DNA of 64,000 nucleotides from Streptomyces sp. T12 (GCF_028736035.1 NZ_CP117866.1:6882001-6946000), one strand, 5' to 3'; shown: positions 29,316 to 37,916, counted from the first letter of the stretch. Numbers and translations: made by a program. The notes: generated by a model from the letters alone, not told the origin.

Positions 29316-32300
29316 TCAGCCCCCGCAGGGCGGCTTGTACGGCAGGTCCGGCGACACGTACTTCTTCCAGTCGTCCGGGGTCATGGCGTGCCGGGTCGAG
29401 GCGCACAGCACCGAGCGGGCACGGGCGGTGTCGGTCTGCCACAGGCGTACGGTTCCGTCCGCGCCGCCGGTGATGAGGTGGCCGCCGCGTGGGCTGTAGA
29501 CCAGCGCATACACGGCTCCGCCGTGGCCGTTGACCGGATAGCCGTACGCGCTGGTGCGGGCCGGATCGGAGACGTCCCACAGCCGGACCTGGCCGATGGC
29601 GTTCCCGCTGGCGAGCAGGGCGCCGTCGGGGGAGAAGCCGACACTGTTCGTGATGCCTCCGCCGAGCACGGGTTCCCCGACGGCGGTCGGTGAACGGGGC
29701 CGGGAGACGTCCCACAGCCGGACCTTGCTGTCCCCGCCGCCGGTCGCTATCAGCCGCGCGCGGGGGCTGGCCGCGAGGGAGAAGGCGTTCTGGGGGTTGA
29801 AGAGCTCACCGGTCAGGGAAGGCGCTTCGCCGTCGGCCGTGCGCCAGACACGCAGGTAGCCGACGGTGTCTGCGGTGTAGAGGTAGCCCCCTCGGGGCGC
29901 GGCGGCCAGGCCCTTGAGCGGGAACTGCTGTCCCCGTACCTCGCCGTCGCCCAGGGCGTCGGGTCGGCTGGGGTCGGAGACGTCCCAGACCCGCAGCCCG
30001 CCCGCTTGGTCGCCTCTGAGGACCATGGTGGTGGCGACCAGTGAGCGCCCGCCCGCGTCGAAAGCCAGGGCCCCGACCGTTTTCGTCTGGCCGGGCAGCG
30101 CCGAGCCGACCGGCAGTGGCCGGGCCGGAGCCGATACGTCCCACAGCCGTACGTCGCCGCCGAAGTCGCCGGTGGCCAGCAGGGGACTTCGGGACGGCCC
30201 GGGCCGGAAGGCGACGGCATTGACGGTCGCACTCAACGGCGGCAGTTTCCCCAGCGGGGTCAGGCGGGTGGGGGCGGATATGTCCCACAGGGTGACCTCG
30301 TTGCCGGACGCTGCCGCGAGCAGCCGTCCGTCGGAGGTCACCGCCATCGACTCGACGCTCTGGCCCCCGCTCATGACGCTCAGCGTGGCGGGCAGTCGCC
30401 ACAGCAGCACCCTGCCGTCGGCCGCGCTGCTGGCGAGGGTGCGGCCGGTGGCGTCGAAGGCGAGGTTGTTGACCATGGTGGTGTGTCCGCGCAGGGGAGG
30501 ACCGATCGCCCTGGTGAAGCCGGGCGCTCCCACGTTCCACAGGTTGATGGCTCCGGAGTTGTCCCCGGTGGCCAGGATCCGCCCGTCCGGACTGAAAGCG
30601 ACCGACATGGCCGGACTGTTGAGGAAGAGGGTGTTCGCCACTTTCGGGCGGCCCGGACCGGACAGGTCCCAGACGATGACCCGGTTGTCGCTCCCGGCGC
30701 TGGCCAGCGTCCGCCCGTCGGGGCTGTACGCCACCCGGTTGACGATGTTGTCGCCGTGGCCGCCGAGCTCACCGCCGAGTGCCCTGGGGCGGTCCGGATC
30801 CGAGACGTCCCACAGCCGCAGCAGCCTCGACCGGGAGGTGCCCGGCCCGGTGCCGCCGCTGACGGCCAGCGTGTCGCCGTCCGGGCTGAACGCGGTGGAC
30901 GTGATGACCTGCGCCACGACGGAGTGGACGGTGCTCAGCCGACGGGGCTGCCTCGGCTCGGCCACGTCCCACAACTCGACGGCGCCGGTCGGTGTGGCAC
31001 CGCCCTGGTAGTACGTCGACAGAGCCAGCGTCCGCCCGTCAGGGCTGAACCTCAGACTCCACACCGGCCCTTTCGACACCGGCACCAGGGGCGAGAGGGC
31101 CACCGGGCGCCGGGCGTCGGAGACGTCGTACATCCGCAGGCTGCCGCCGTCGCCGACGGCCAGCAGGTCGCCCCGCTCGTTGTACGCGGTCGGCCCCGTC
31201 GATCCGGGCCCGGTCTTGATCGAGCCGGTCAGCGGGGCGGGTCGGCTGGGATCCGAGGCATCCCAGATCTGCAGCCTGCCCTTGCTCGTGCCCGTGGCGA
31301 GTCGGCCTTTCGGACCGAAGGTGACTGAGTACACCGTGTCGAAACGCTGCGGCAGCGGGGTGGCGTGAATCGCCCCCGCCCCCTGCATCAGCCGCGTGCG
31401 CAGCGCGGCCGTCGGCCGCATCCCGTACGCGATGAGGTCGAGCTGCGCGGCGAGGGCGCTGTCGGTCTCGCGCCGGCGGTCCGCCTCGGCGGTCACCCGG
31501 TCGAAGATCGCGGCGTCGCGCTGCGCGAGCGCCTCGCTCCGGCGGTCGAAGGCGAACGCCGCCAGCCCCGAGGCGAGCAGCAACAGGACGACGATCGTCG
31601 CGATCGCGCCGCGCCGGATCAGCCGGGCGCGCCGGTGCTGCCGCTGCGAGGCGGTGAGGAACGCGGTGGCCAGGGGCGGGACGTCGTGCTGGTGGTCCGC
31701 GGCCCAGGTCCGGGCCCGTTCCAGCCGGGTGCCCCGGTACAGGAACGTGGAGTCGCCGCGGCCGGCGTTGTCCCAGGCGGAGGCGGCTTCTTCCACTTCC
31801 TGGCGGATCACGCCGTGCTGAGCGGCCGCCTTGATCCAGTCGCGCAGCTCCTTCCAGGCCCACAGCAGTGCTTCGTGGGTGACCTCCAAGGTGGCCTCGT
31901 TGTGCGCGACGCCCCGGGTGAGCAGCCGCGCCTCGGTGAACCGGTCGGCCAGCTCGTCGACCGCCGTCGGGTCGGTGGCCGTACGCCGCAGGTCGCGCAG
32001 GGTGCGGCGGCGACGGGACACCTCGCCGTTCTCACCGATCCTGACCAGGCCGAGGAAGAACGGCCGCGCCGCCGCCTCCGCGGCCGGGGTCAGCTGCCGG
32101 AACACGGTGCGCGCGGTGGTCTCGATCGCGCCGTCGATGCCTCCGGTGTCGCGGTAACTGTCCATCGTGAGGGTGTCGCCCCTGCGGCCCAGCCAGGTGC
32201 GCTCCAACGCGTGGGCGAGCAGCGGCAGTTGACCGGCGCCGTAAGCGGTGTCCTCGTCCCGCCAGGCCGTGCCGCGCAGGTCGCGCAGGATCAGGTCGAC

Positions 32301-33188
32301 AAGTCCCTGCCCGAACTTGAGACCGCACCGGTCGGCCGGGAGGGTCACGGCCCTGCGCACGTCCTGCTCGTCCATCGGGCCGACGATGACCTGATGGGTG
32401 TCCAGGACGTCGCGCAGATGCGGGAAAGCCAGACAGGAGCCGTAGTGGTCCGCGCGCAGGCCGTAGACGGCGAGCGCGACGGGTTCCGCGGCCTCGGTGC
32501 CTTCGGTCAGCGCGGCGAGCGCCGCCACGAACCGATGGCGCGCGAGCTCGTCCTCGCAGGCCGTGAACAGCTCCTCGAACTGGTCGACGACGAGCACCAG
32601 CCGTTCGCCCGGGGCCAGGCGGAGCCGCTCCCGCACCAGCTGGGGGAGCGCGTGCGGCTCATCCCCCACGGCCTGAGCGACCACCGCCTCCGCGACCCCG
32701 GCGACCTGCGCGAGGCCGGCGGACAGCGCCCTGAGCGGGTCGGACGTCGGCGTGAACAGCAGCTGCCGCCACTTCGCTGAGCCCTCGACCTGTCCCTTGG
32801 CCAGCTCCCACAGCAGCCCGGCCCGCAGCACCGAGGACTTGCCCGCACCGGACGGTGCGACGACGGCCAGCGGCTTGTGCTCGCTCAGGCACCCCCGGAG
32901 CCGGGCCAGCACCTGGCTGACCACGTCCTCCCGCCCGAAGAACCACTCCGCCTCGTCCAGCCGGAACGCCCGCATCCCGGGATAGGGGCACACATGGGTC
33001 GTCGCCGGGCTGCTCGTCCGGTCGTACTCGTCACCGGCGTGGTGGTAGTGATCGTGCCGGTGACTGTTCACATCGCCCTGCACGACGATCATGCTCTGGG
33101 CGGACTGGTAGACGGTGCCGTGCTCGGTCGCCTCGGCGCGCAGCACGACCTCCACCGACCGCTTCCGGGCGCGGTCCGGGGAGGTCAT
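29316..33188 (-). CDS. nSTAND ATPase with transmembrane helix, WD40 propellers and an N-terminal amyloid-like motif
   Basis: A 1290-residue NLR-like protein. Residues about 24-38 hold GTVYQSAQSMIVVQG followed by a His-rich stretch. An nSTAND NTPase starts at CPYPGMRAF (about 67), with Walker A APSGAGKSS (111-119) and Walker B LVLVVDQFEEL (about 197-207). One helix (IATIVVLLLLASGLAAFAF, about 528-546) separates it from about 14 WD40 repeats (RLWDVSDP, FSPDGRTLA) to the end. Positive-inside charges predict a cytosolic ATPase and a propeller outside the membrane. It overlaps the stop of the small upstream gene by four bases (ATGA), and that gene carries a matching GTVYQ motif. Inferred role: sensor of an immunity or regulated-death pair. 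Confidence 0.85.
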   Translation of the reverse strand: MTSPDRARKRSVEVVLRAEATEHGTVYQSAQSMIVVQGDVNSHRHDHYHHAGDEYDRTSSPATTHVCPYPGMRAFRLDEAEWFFGREDVVSQVLARLRGCLSEHKPLAVVAPSGAGKSSVLRAGLLWELAKGQVEGSAKWRQLLFTPTSDPLRALSAGLAQVAGVAEAVVAQAVGDEPHALPQLVRERLRLAPGERLVLVVDQFEELFTACEDELARHRFVAALAALTEGTEAAEPVALAVYGLRADHYGSCLAFPHLRDVLDTHQVIVGPMDEQDVRRAVTLPADRCGLKFGQGLVDLILRDLRGTAWRDEDTAYGAGQLPLLAHALERTWLGRRGDTLTMDSYRDTGGIDGAIETTARTVFRQLTPAAEAAARPFFLGLVRIGENGEVSRRRRTLRDLRRTATDPTAVDELADRFTEARLLTRGVAHNEATLEVTHEALLWAWKELRDWIKAAAQHGVIRQEVEEAASAWDNAGRGDSTFLYRGTRLERARTWAADHQHDVPPLATAFLTASQRQHRRARLIRRGAIATIVVLLLLASGLAAFAFDRRSEALAQRDAAIFDRVTAEADRRRETDSALAAQLDLIAYGMRPTAALRTRLMQGAGAIHATPLPQRFDTVYSVTFGPKGRLATGTSKGRLQIWDASDPSRPAPLTGSIKTGPGSTGPTAYNERGDLLAVGDGGSLRMYDVSDARRPVALSPLVPVSKGPVWSLRFSPDGRTLALSTYYQGGATPTGAVELWDVAEPRQPRRLSTVHSVVAQVITSTAFSPDGDTLAVSGGTGPGTSRSRLLRLWDVSDPDRPRALGGELGGHGDNIVNRVAYSPDGRTLASAGSDNRVIVWDLSGPGRPKVANTLFLNSPAMSVAFSPDGRILATGDNSGAINLWNVGAPGFTRAIGPPLRGHTTMVNNLAFDATGRTLASSAADGRVLLWRLPATLSVMSGGQSVESMAVTSDGRLLAAASGNEVTLWDISAPTRLTPLGKLPPLSATVNAVAFRPGPSRSPLLATGDFGGDVRLWDVSAPARPLPVGSALPGQTKTVGALAFDAGGRSLVATTMVLRGDQAGGLRVWDVSDPSRPDALGDGEVRGQQFPLKGLAAAPRGGYLYTADTVGYLRVWRTADGEAPSLTGELFNPQNAFSLAASPRARLIATGGGDSKVRLWDVSRPRSPTAVGEPVLGGGITNSVGFSPDGALLASGNAIGQVRLWDVSDPARTSAYGYPVNGHGGAVYALVYSPRGGHLITGGADGTVRLWQTDTARARSVLCASTRHAMTPDDWKKYVSPDLPYKPPCGG

Positions 33189-33628
33189 GTCGGCTTGACG
33201 TGCATGTCACGGCCGGCCTGATAGACCGTTCCGCCGTCCTTCGCCTCGGCGTGCATGTCGATACGCTGCGCCGGGGCGTCACCCTGTTCGCCCCGTTCGC
33301 CCTGTTCCGCTTGTCCGGCTTGCTCGGCGGCGAGTTCATCGACCAGGGCGGTGAGCGCCCGGCGGGCCGCCGGTTCGGCGTCGAGCAGAGCGCGGAAACG
33401 CTCTTGCCATGCCTCGACGAGCCGGGACTCCTCCTCGTCGCTCGGCGAGCCGCGCAGTACGTCGAGGGCGGCGTCCGTCGCGGAGGCGGCTGCGGACTCC
33501 TCGTCCGGGCGGTGCCGCCGCCACACGCCTACGATCAGCTCGCGCACCCGTGCCCAGGCGTCGGTGGAGAGCGAACTCACCACCGTGTTGGCGGCCGTCG
33601 TCGTCAGGACGGCCAACTGCTCCTCCAT
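33185..33628 (-). CDS. Small helical partner protein with C-terminal GTVYQ amyloid-like motif
   Basis: A 147-residue protein preceding and overlapping the nSTAND/WD40 gene. Residues 1-100 are predicted helical (LSTDAWARVRELIVGVWRRH; EAWQERFRALLDAEPAARRALTALV), a domain seen in many Streptomyces proteins next to STAND ATPases. A Gln/Gly/Glu linker (101-118) leads to AEAKDGGTVYQAGRDMHV at 127-144, resembling the ATPase N-terminus (AEA...GTVYQ...M.V). Candidate effector or adaptor that is templated by the ATPase motif; no enzymatic residues are recognised. ATG at 33626-33628. Confidence 0.7.
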   Translation of the reverse strand: MEEQLAVLTTTAANTVVSSLSTDAWARVRELIVGVWRRHRPDEESAAASATDAALDVLRGSPSDEEESRLVEAWQERFRALLDAEPAARRALTALVDELAAEQAGQAEQGERGEQGDAPAQRIDMHAEAKDGGTVYQAGRDMHVKPT

Positions 33629-33834
33629 GAGCGTCCCCCGTGTTCCCCGCGTGGCTGCTGTTCACTGCTGAGTCAACTGCCATGCACAGTCTGTCAGTTG
33701 CCCAGCGCCCAGTGTGGGGAAGTCGAGGCAGGCTTTGCGAGGGAACGGCTGTGAGGGAACCGTGAACGGGCCGGCATCTGCTACCGGGTCAGCTCAGCCC
33801 GCACCGCGCACTCTTCACGCCGGTCCGCATCTTT

Positions 33835-33985
33835 CAGCCTGTCCGGCGTTTGAGGACGAGGCCCGTTCAGGGCCGAAGCGGGGGTCTGGGGGCGGCAGCC
33901 CCCAGCGGGGTCGAAGGGGCGGAGCCCCTGGGGATGGGACGGGTAGGGGCGGCGGGGGCGAAGACCCGACCCCCGCCGCACCCGT
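33835..33985. repeat. Streptomyces-type intergenic repeat block downstream of the original fumarase
   Basis: A non-coding run containing CCGGCGTTTGAGGACGAGG, a GGGGGTCTGGGGGC...GCCCCCAG hairpin and GGGGCGGAGCCCCTGGGG. From memory, near-identical blocks recur between genes in many Streptomyces chromosomes. It lies beyond the displaced fumarase 3' end. Confidence 0.5.
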
Positions 33986-33989
33986 GGCA

Positions 33990-34064
33990 CTAAGCCAGCC
34001 CAGGCCCCCGCACCGGAATCGACGTGAACGTCGGCGCGGGCGCCGGGTCCTGGAAGAAGTCGTT
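33990..34064 (-). pseudogene. Displaced 3' end of the class I fumarase gene (chromosomal half of the insertion site)
   Basis: Read on the minus strand, this 25-codon scrap encodes [18 protein letters not shown] then RGPGLA and a TAG stop. It matches the C-terminus of the intact fumarase at 43101, which ends NDFF...[14 protein letters not shown], at the protein level but with many silent base differences. It has no start of its own. The simplest reading is that this is the host gene's original tail, cut off when the element recombined at the NDFF codons. Confidence 0.8.
34053..34064. other. Left attachment core of the element
   Basis: GAAGAAGTCGTT, shared with 43167-43178; on the minus strand it reads as the fumarase codons for Asn-Asp-Phe-Phe. 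The true crossover dinucleotide lies somewhere inside. Confidence 0.7.
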
Positions 34065-34068
34065 CGAC

Positions 34069-34098
34069 TTGTTCAGTTGGCGGCACCACCCGTAGCAT
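34069..34098 (+). promoter_or_regulatory. Candidate leaderless promoter of the recombinase gene
   Basis: A TTGTTC (-35-like) at 34069-34074 and TAGCAT (-10-like) at 34093-34098 with 18 bases between; the ATG follows six bases after the -10 box and there is no ribosome site, so the message would be leaderless. The -35 box begins five bases from the attachment core. Confidence 0.5.
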
Positions 34099-34104
34099 CC
34101 GCGC

Positions 34105-35673
34105 ATGATCTCTAACCCGAGGGTGCTGGGGAACGTCCGGCTCTCCGTCATGAAGGACGACACGACCAGCCCGGAGAAGCAGCGGGCGGCCGTCGAGCAC
34201 TGGGCGCACGGCCCCTCTATAGAAGGACGCATCGTGGGGTGGGCCGAGGACGTGGACGTGTCCGGCGCGATGCACCCCTTCAAGAGACCGGGCCTCGGTC
34301 CCTGGTTCAACGAGCGGGCCGACGAGTGGGACGCCTTGGCCGTCTGGAAGCTTGACCGCCTCAGCAGGAAGGCGGGCCACTTCGCCGAGGTCTTCGAGTG
34401 GTGCCAGAAGCACGGCAAGGTGATCGTGTCCGTGACCGAGGGCATCGACATGTCCACCCCCATGGGCAAGATGTTCGCTCAGATCATCGCCGCCTTCGCG
34501 GAAGGGGAGCTCGACACCATCCGGGCCCGCGCTCTGTCTGGCTCGATGGCCCGGAAAGCTAAGGGGGTATGGATCGGCGGTGTGCTCCCGTTCGGCTACC
34601 GATTTGAGCGCCAAGAGGACGGCGGCAAGAAGCTTATTCAGGATGCGGAGTATGCAGCCCTTCTCCGGGACATCGTAGAGAAGCTGAAGGGCGATTGGTC
34701 GGCGTACAAGATTGCCGTCGACCTGAACAAGCGTGATGTTCCAACGTGGCGTGATTACCTACGAATTGAGCGCGGCGCTGAGCCGAGAGGGGTCGCCTGG
34801 ACGGCTAATGCCATTCGGGCGATTGTGACCAACCCTACGGTGGGTGGCATCTATACCTACAAGGGCGAGCCTGTCGCGGATGACGACGGGGAGCCGGTAC
34901 GGATCACAGATGAGCCGCTCATGGAATACGGGGATTGGGCTTCCCTGGTGGCTGATCTCACGGCCAATCGCCCGGTGGCCCGTGCCACGCCTTCTCGCTC
35001 CATGCTGGGCGGTGTGGCCGTCTGTGACCTGTGCAGCGCGAAGATGTCCTCTTCCAAGAAGACCAAGGAGAACGGAAGGGTCTTCTACTACTACGCCTGC
35101 AACAACATCAATACGGGAACCTGCCCGAGTCCCGCGCGAATCCGAAGAGAAGACCTCGACATGGCCGTTGGGCAGTTCGTGAGGGTCACTCTCGGACCGT
35201 TGCCGGTAATGGAGAGGGTCAATAACTCGATCAGCCAGGCGAAGACCGAGTTGGCTGAAGCGGAAGCCACCCTTGACCGGTTGGAGAGTGATTACCTAGC
35301 CGGTCGTATCAAGACGGACGTTCAGGTCGAGCGTTACTGGAAGCAGCATGAATTCCAGTCCGCCAAGGTGGAGAGGCTGCGTAACGAGATCAAACAGGCG
35401 GAGGACGCTCCTGCCTGGAAGGAGACTGGGCATACCTATGCCGAAGAGTGGGAAACCAAGGATGACGAACAAAAGCGGGTGTTCATCCAGCGCCACGGAA
35501 TAAGTGTGACGGTCGGCTTCACCGAAGAAGGAAACCGTCGCGCGCGTATCAGGATTCCTGAGGTTTCCGAGATTGCGCAGGAAACCGGGTTGCAGGTACC
35601 TAGCGGGTACCTCTGGACGGAGCCGGAATCTGAATGGATTCTTCCAGCTCGACGACCGCACGCCGGAGACTGA
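34105..35673 (+). CDS. int: Large serine recombinase (integrase)
   Basis: A 522-residue phage-type site-specific recombinase. The catalytic N-terminal domain has VRLSVMKDDTTSPEKQ with nucleophile Ser14 and Arg12, then AVWKLDRLSRKAGHF and AEGELDTIRARA. The recombinase domain includes GVLPFGYRFE, and a zinc ribbon is formed by C307/C310 and C332/C340 (CDLC ... CNNINTGTC). A coiled coil follows (about 370-435), where excision-controlling factors act in this family. ATG 34105 is the only good start. A strong terminator at 35689 ends the gene. No excisionase (recombination directionality factor) gene was recognised. Confidence 0.95.
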   Translation: MISNPRVLGNVRLSVMKDDTTSPEKQRAAVEHWAHGPSIEGRIVGWAEDVDVSGAMHPFKRPGLGPWFNERADEWDALAVWKLDRLSRKAGHFAEVFEWCQKHGKVIVSVTEGIDMSTPMGKMFAQIIAAFAEGELDTIRARALSGSMARKAKGVWIGGVLPFGYRFERQEDGGKKLIQDAEYAALLRDIVEKLKGDWSAYKIAVDLNKRDVPTWRDYLRIERGAEPRGVAWTANAIRAIVTNPTVGGIYTYKGEPVADDDGEPVRITDEPLMEYGDWASLVADLTANRPVARATPSRSMLGGVAVCDLCSAKMSSSKKTKENGRVFYYYACNNINTGTCPSPARIRREDLDMAVGQFVRVTLGPLPVMERVNNSISQAKTELAEAEATLDRLESDYLAGRIKTDVQVERYWKQHEFQSAKVERLRNEIKQAEDAPAWKETGHTYAEEWETKDDEQKRVFIQRHGISVTVGFTEEGNRRARIRIPEVSEIAQETGLQVPSGYLWTEPESEWILPARRPHAGD

Positions 35674-35688
35674 TGTCCCTCGCCCCTA

Positions 35689-35720
35689 GGCCCCTGGAGC
35701 GTTTAGACGCTTCGGGGGCC
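35689..35720 (+). terminator. Terminator after the integrase gene
   Basis: A 14-bp stem (GGCCCCTGGAGCGT with ACGCTTCGGGGGCC, two G-T wobbles) and a TTAG loop, followed by CATTTG; it starts 15 bases past the stop. Confidence 0.75.
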
Positions 35721-35852
35721 CATTTGTGCCCGCCCGCGCTCGCTACGGAGCGTGCGTACGCCTGCGTTCTGGACGTTTAAACGCCCTCCCTTGATTCCGC
35801 CAGGGGTGCCGCTGTAGACATACCCAAGCAGCCAACTAAGCCCGAGGATAGA

Positions 35853-36218
35853 TTGAAAATTGGATTCGGACCCGGCGCCCCGTGGGGCGCCATTTCTCAG
35901 CTCGACTGCCGAGCGAAAGCGCGCAACTCTTTGATCAAGCCGCTCGCCCTACGGGTGTACTTCGCTGCCCTCGGATGGGGCAACCAGCTAGGGCACGCCG
36001 AGTTCGCCGAGGGCGACCTAGCTTCCATCCTTGCCGGAGAGTACGGCCAGGCGCTCGCCAAGCAGGCCGTACAGAAGGCCATAGCCGGAGCCAAGACCAT
36101 GGGCCTGATCGGGCCTGAGTCGGGCGCACGCTGCCTTGTGCTGCCAGGGCATCACTTCCAGAAGAACGGCCTCGGGTCGGCATCCTGCCGCGTGCACTCT
36201 CTTCGCACTGCCGCGTAA
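35853..36218 (+). CDS. Predicted winged-helix protein of the element
   Basis: A 121-residue protein starting at TTG with a CCGAGGA site upstream. The middle (LIKPLALRVYFAALGWGN ... FAEGDLASILAGEYGQALAKQAVQKAIAGAKTMGLIG) alternates helices in a winged-helix pattern, with a short strand segment CLVLPGHHFQK after it. No family can be named with certainty; similar proteins occur in actinobacterial phages and islands. Its stop codon lies inside the first GTAACC dyad of a tandem repeat, a plausible binding target for its own product. Confidence 0.55.
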   Translation: MKIGFGPGAPWGAISQLDCRAKARNSLIKPLALRVYFAALGWGNQLGHAEFAEGDLASILAGEYGQALAKQAVQKAIAGAKTMGLIGPESGARCLVLPGHHFQKNGLGSASCRVHSLRTAA

Positions 36219-36255
36219 CCCTGCCACGGTTACCGCGTAACCCTGTGAAGGTTAC
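36215..36255. repeat. Two tandem GTAACC-7-GGTTAC dyads
   Basis: Copies at 36215-36233 and 36237-36255, each with perfect 6-bp arms and a 7-base spacer, repeated at 22 bp. They begin at the stop codon of the winged-helix gene. The layout suits a regulator operator or an iteron-like site; 22 bp is two helical turns. Confidence 0.6.
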
Positions 36256-36351
36256 CCATACTTCTCTGACCTGTGGAAACCTCCGCTGCCTCTCTATCTC
36301 TATTAGTCATCCCCTGGCCGAGGAACGTAGGCCAGGCTCGCAGCATCACCA

Positions 36352-36374
36352 GGGCGCCCCTCGAAGGGCGCCCC
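36352..36374 (+). terminator. Candidate terminator upstream of the HNH pseudogene
   Basis: GGGCGCCC, six bases, GGGCGCCC, then CTTCTGTTT. It would end the winged-helix transcript 17 bases before the HNH reading frame. Confidence 0.6.
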
Positions 36375-36391
36375 TTCTGTTTGGACTATTT

Positions 36392-36718
36392 ATGCCTTAC
36401 CTGATGTGCAGCCGCTGTAAGCGGCTCTATCCCCTCGGCTCACGGTGTGAGCTATGCACCTCGGCCGGAGCGAAGCGACGGGAGCAGAAGAGAAAGCACA
36501 CGCGCCCTTCGCCCTGGGCGCGCGGTTACAACACTCAATACCTGAAGGCTCGGGCCGCAATCCTTGCGGCTCAGCCTCTCTGCTCTATGTGAAATGCGAG
36601 GCCGGCTACGACGGCCGATCACATCGTTCCGCTCAGTCGAGGCGGAACGAATGACATTGAGAATCTTCGCCCGGCCTGCGGGCCGTGCAACTTCAGCCGA
36701 GGCAACAGAACGGCCTAG
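36392..36718 (+). pseudogene. HNH endonuclease interrupted by one in-frame TGA
   Basis: A 108-codon frame encoding a phage-type HNH nuclease: N-terminal zinc knuckle CSRC...CELC, the linker ARGYNTQYLKARAAILA, then QPLCSM, a TGA at 36590-36592 (codon 67), and in the same frame [34 protein letters not shown] and a TAG. The TGA sits exactly where the family has the second Cys of CxxC (TGC or TGT would give CSMC). A single base change or recoding would explain it. No frameshift is present, and the DHI...N...C-x2-C active site is intact after the stop. Its end overlaps the convergent gene at 36715 by four bases. Confidence 0.8.
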
Positions 36719-37305
36719 GTGGAGTGCGAGGAAGCGGCGGCGTCCGGCCGCCCCTGATGTGATCCCATAACCTGCTGAGCCGCCGCAACGAAGTCCCGGT
36801 GGTAATCGCGCCATCTATCAGGTAGAAATTGGCTTTCATCGACAAGCCCGTTGATCATCCGGACATAGTCTTCATCTGGAACGCCGTCGGCTCCAGAATT
36901 CATGCGGTGCATAGCCGTCAGTGCGGCGAGTCGCATTCCAAGCACTGACAAAACCCCCTCGGCGCTCTCCGCCACGGCTGGAGGGCCGAGAATTTCTATT
37001 CTTGCTTGCCACCGATACAACGTCCGGATCAGCTCTACAGCCTGGGAAACATCTTGCTCCTCGCCAAGCTCAACGAGGCGAGAAACCTCGTTATAGGCGT
37101 CTTCGAACTGCTCATACGCCTCTGAGCGTTGTTGTCGAAGCCAGTGAGCATGCTCAGCGGCGGCCTGGTCCTGTACCTGCTGCTTGACGGCATGGGCTGA
37201 CCTCTCGGCACCGATCTTTGCGCCCCAGACAGCCGCAGCGCCGCCGACCACGGCACCCAACAGCCCGAACCCTGCTGCGATCAGCGCAGCTATCTCCTGA
37301 TCCAT
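36715..37305 (-). CDS. Small membrane-anchored helical protein
   Basis: A 196-residue protein beginning with a transmembrane helix ([21 protein letters not shown], about 5-25), then a long helical cytosolic part with coiled-coil character ([41 protein letters not shown]). No enzyme motif seen. Proteins of this shape are common in Streptomyces and their phages, function unknown. ATG 37303-37305 is preferred; an upstream ATG at 37329 would add eight residues before the helix. Confidence 0.65.
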   Translation of the reverse strand: MDQEIAALIAAGFGLLGAVVGGAAAVWGAKIGAERSAHAVKQQVQDQAAAEHAHWLRQQRSEAYEQFEDAYNEVSRLVELGEEQDVSQAVELIRTLYRWQARIEILGPPAVAESAEGVLSVLGMRLAALTAMHRMNSGADGVPDEDYVRMINGLVDESQFLPDRWRDYHRDFVAAAQQVMGSHQGRPDAAASSHST

Positions 37306-37504
37306 AAGGGCATCTTGCCGGATGCACATCCGAGGGAGGGGAGGTTCAAAAGTTTCAGGCTTGCCTTCTCCAGACCCGCCGCCTTCCCTTCGCTTGAACG
37401 CGCGGGGGTTCGCCTAGGTTCGTGGGAATTCATGCATTTCAACGAATTCTCATGCATCCCGACGGATGCCCTCGTATTTCGACATATCAAGGCGTGGAGG
37501 GTCC

Positions 37505-37687
37505 ATGAAGGACATCTATTGCAAGCACTGCGAGCGGCCTACGGCGGCTTGCCCGGACGCTCAGGCCGCCGAGGTCGAGCGGTGGCTAGAGAACCGCCGT
37601 AGGGCGCGCACAAGGATTCTTGGCGACTTCGACGGGAAGGTAAGCGCCACCGCTGGCAGTAATCGGATGGCATACCTACCCAGGTAG
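37505..37687 (+). CDS. 60-residue cysteine-containing protein
   Basis: A short protein starting MKDIYCKHCERPTAACPD with Cys at 6, 9 and 16, then a basic helix (VERWLENRRRARTRIL). GGAGG lies eight bases before ATG 37505, so translation is credible. The cysteines suggest a small metal knuckle. No named family; such genes are frequent in actinobacterial mobile elements. Confidence 0.6.
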   Translation: MKDIYCKHCERPTAACPDAQAAEVERWLENRRRARTRILGDFDGKVSATAGSNRMAYLPR

Positions 37688-37817
37688 TGACCGACGTCAC
37701 AGCATTTTCGGTGTCAGTATTCGGCCGATCTGACAGGTCTATATAAGACGCAAAGAGACTTCGATCCCTTCGGGGTCGGGGGCACGGGAAGGGCACGGGC
37801 GGTGCCGCAGCGGTAGC

Positions 37818-37857
37818 GGTCCGGTTTCCATGGCTTCAAAAGGCCGTGGACCGGGCC
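37818..37857 (+). other. Long hairpin, possible structured RNA
   Basis: A 7-bp stem (GGTCCGG with CCGGGCC), a two-T bulge on the 5' side, an 8-bp stem (TCCATGGC with GCCGTGGA) and an 8-base loop. It lies 60 bases before the next small gene and is not followed by T residues, so it is not a standard terminator. A leader element or small RNA is possible. Confidence 0.45.
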
Positions 37858-37916
37858 GCTTCGCATATCCACTTCCGAATGCTGCGCCCCCGCTCACCAT
37901 TCGAGGGAGATCAAAG

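Noticed and set aside
36590..36592. Selenocysteine at the HNH TGA
   Set aside because: It replaces a structural zinc Cys, not a redox site, and no downstream selenocysteine hairpin was evident; a nonsense mutation is simpler.
37800..37880. Possible tRNA in the element
   Set aside because: The fold is one long hairpin; there is no T-loop GGTTCRA, no anticodon arm and no acceptor pairing.
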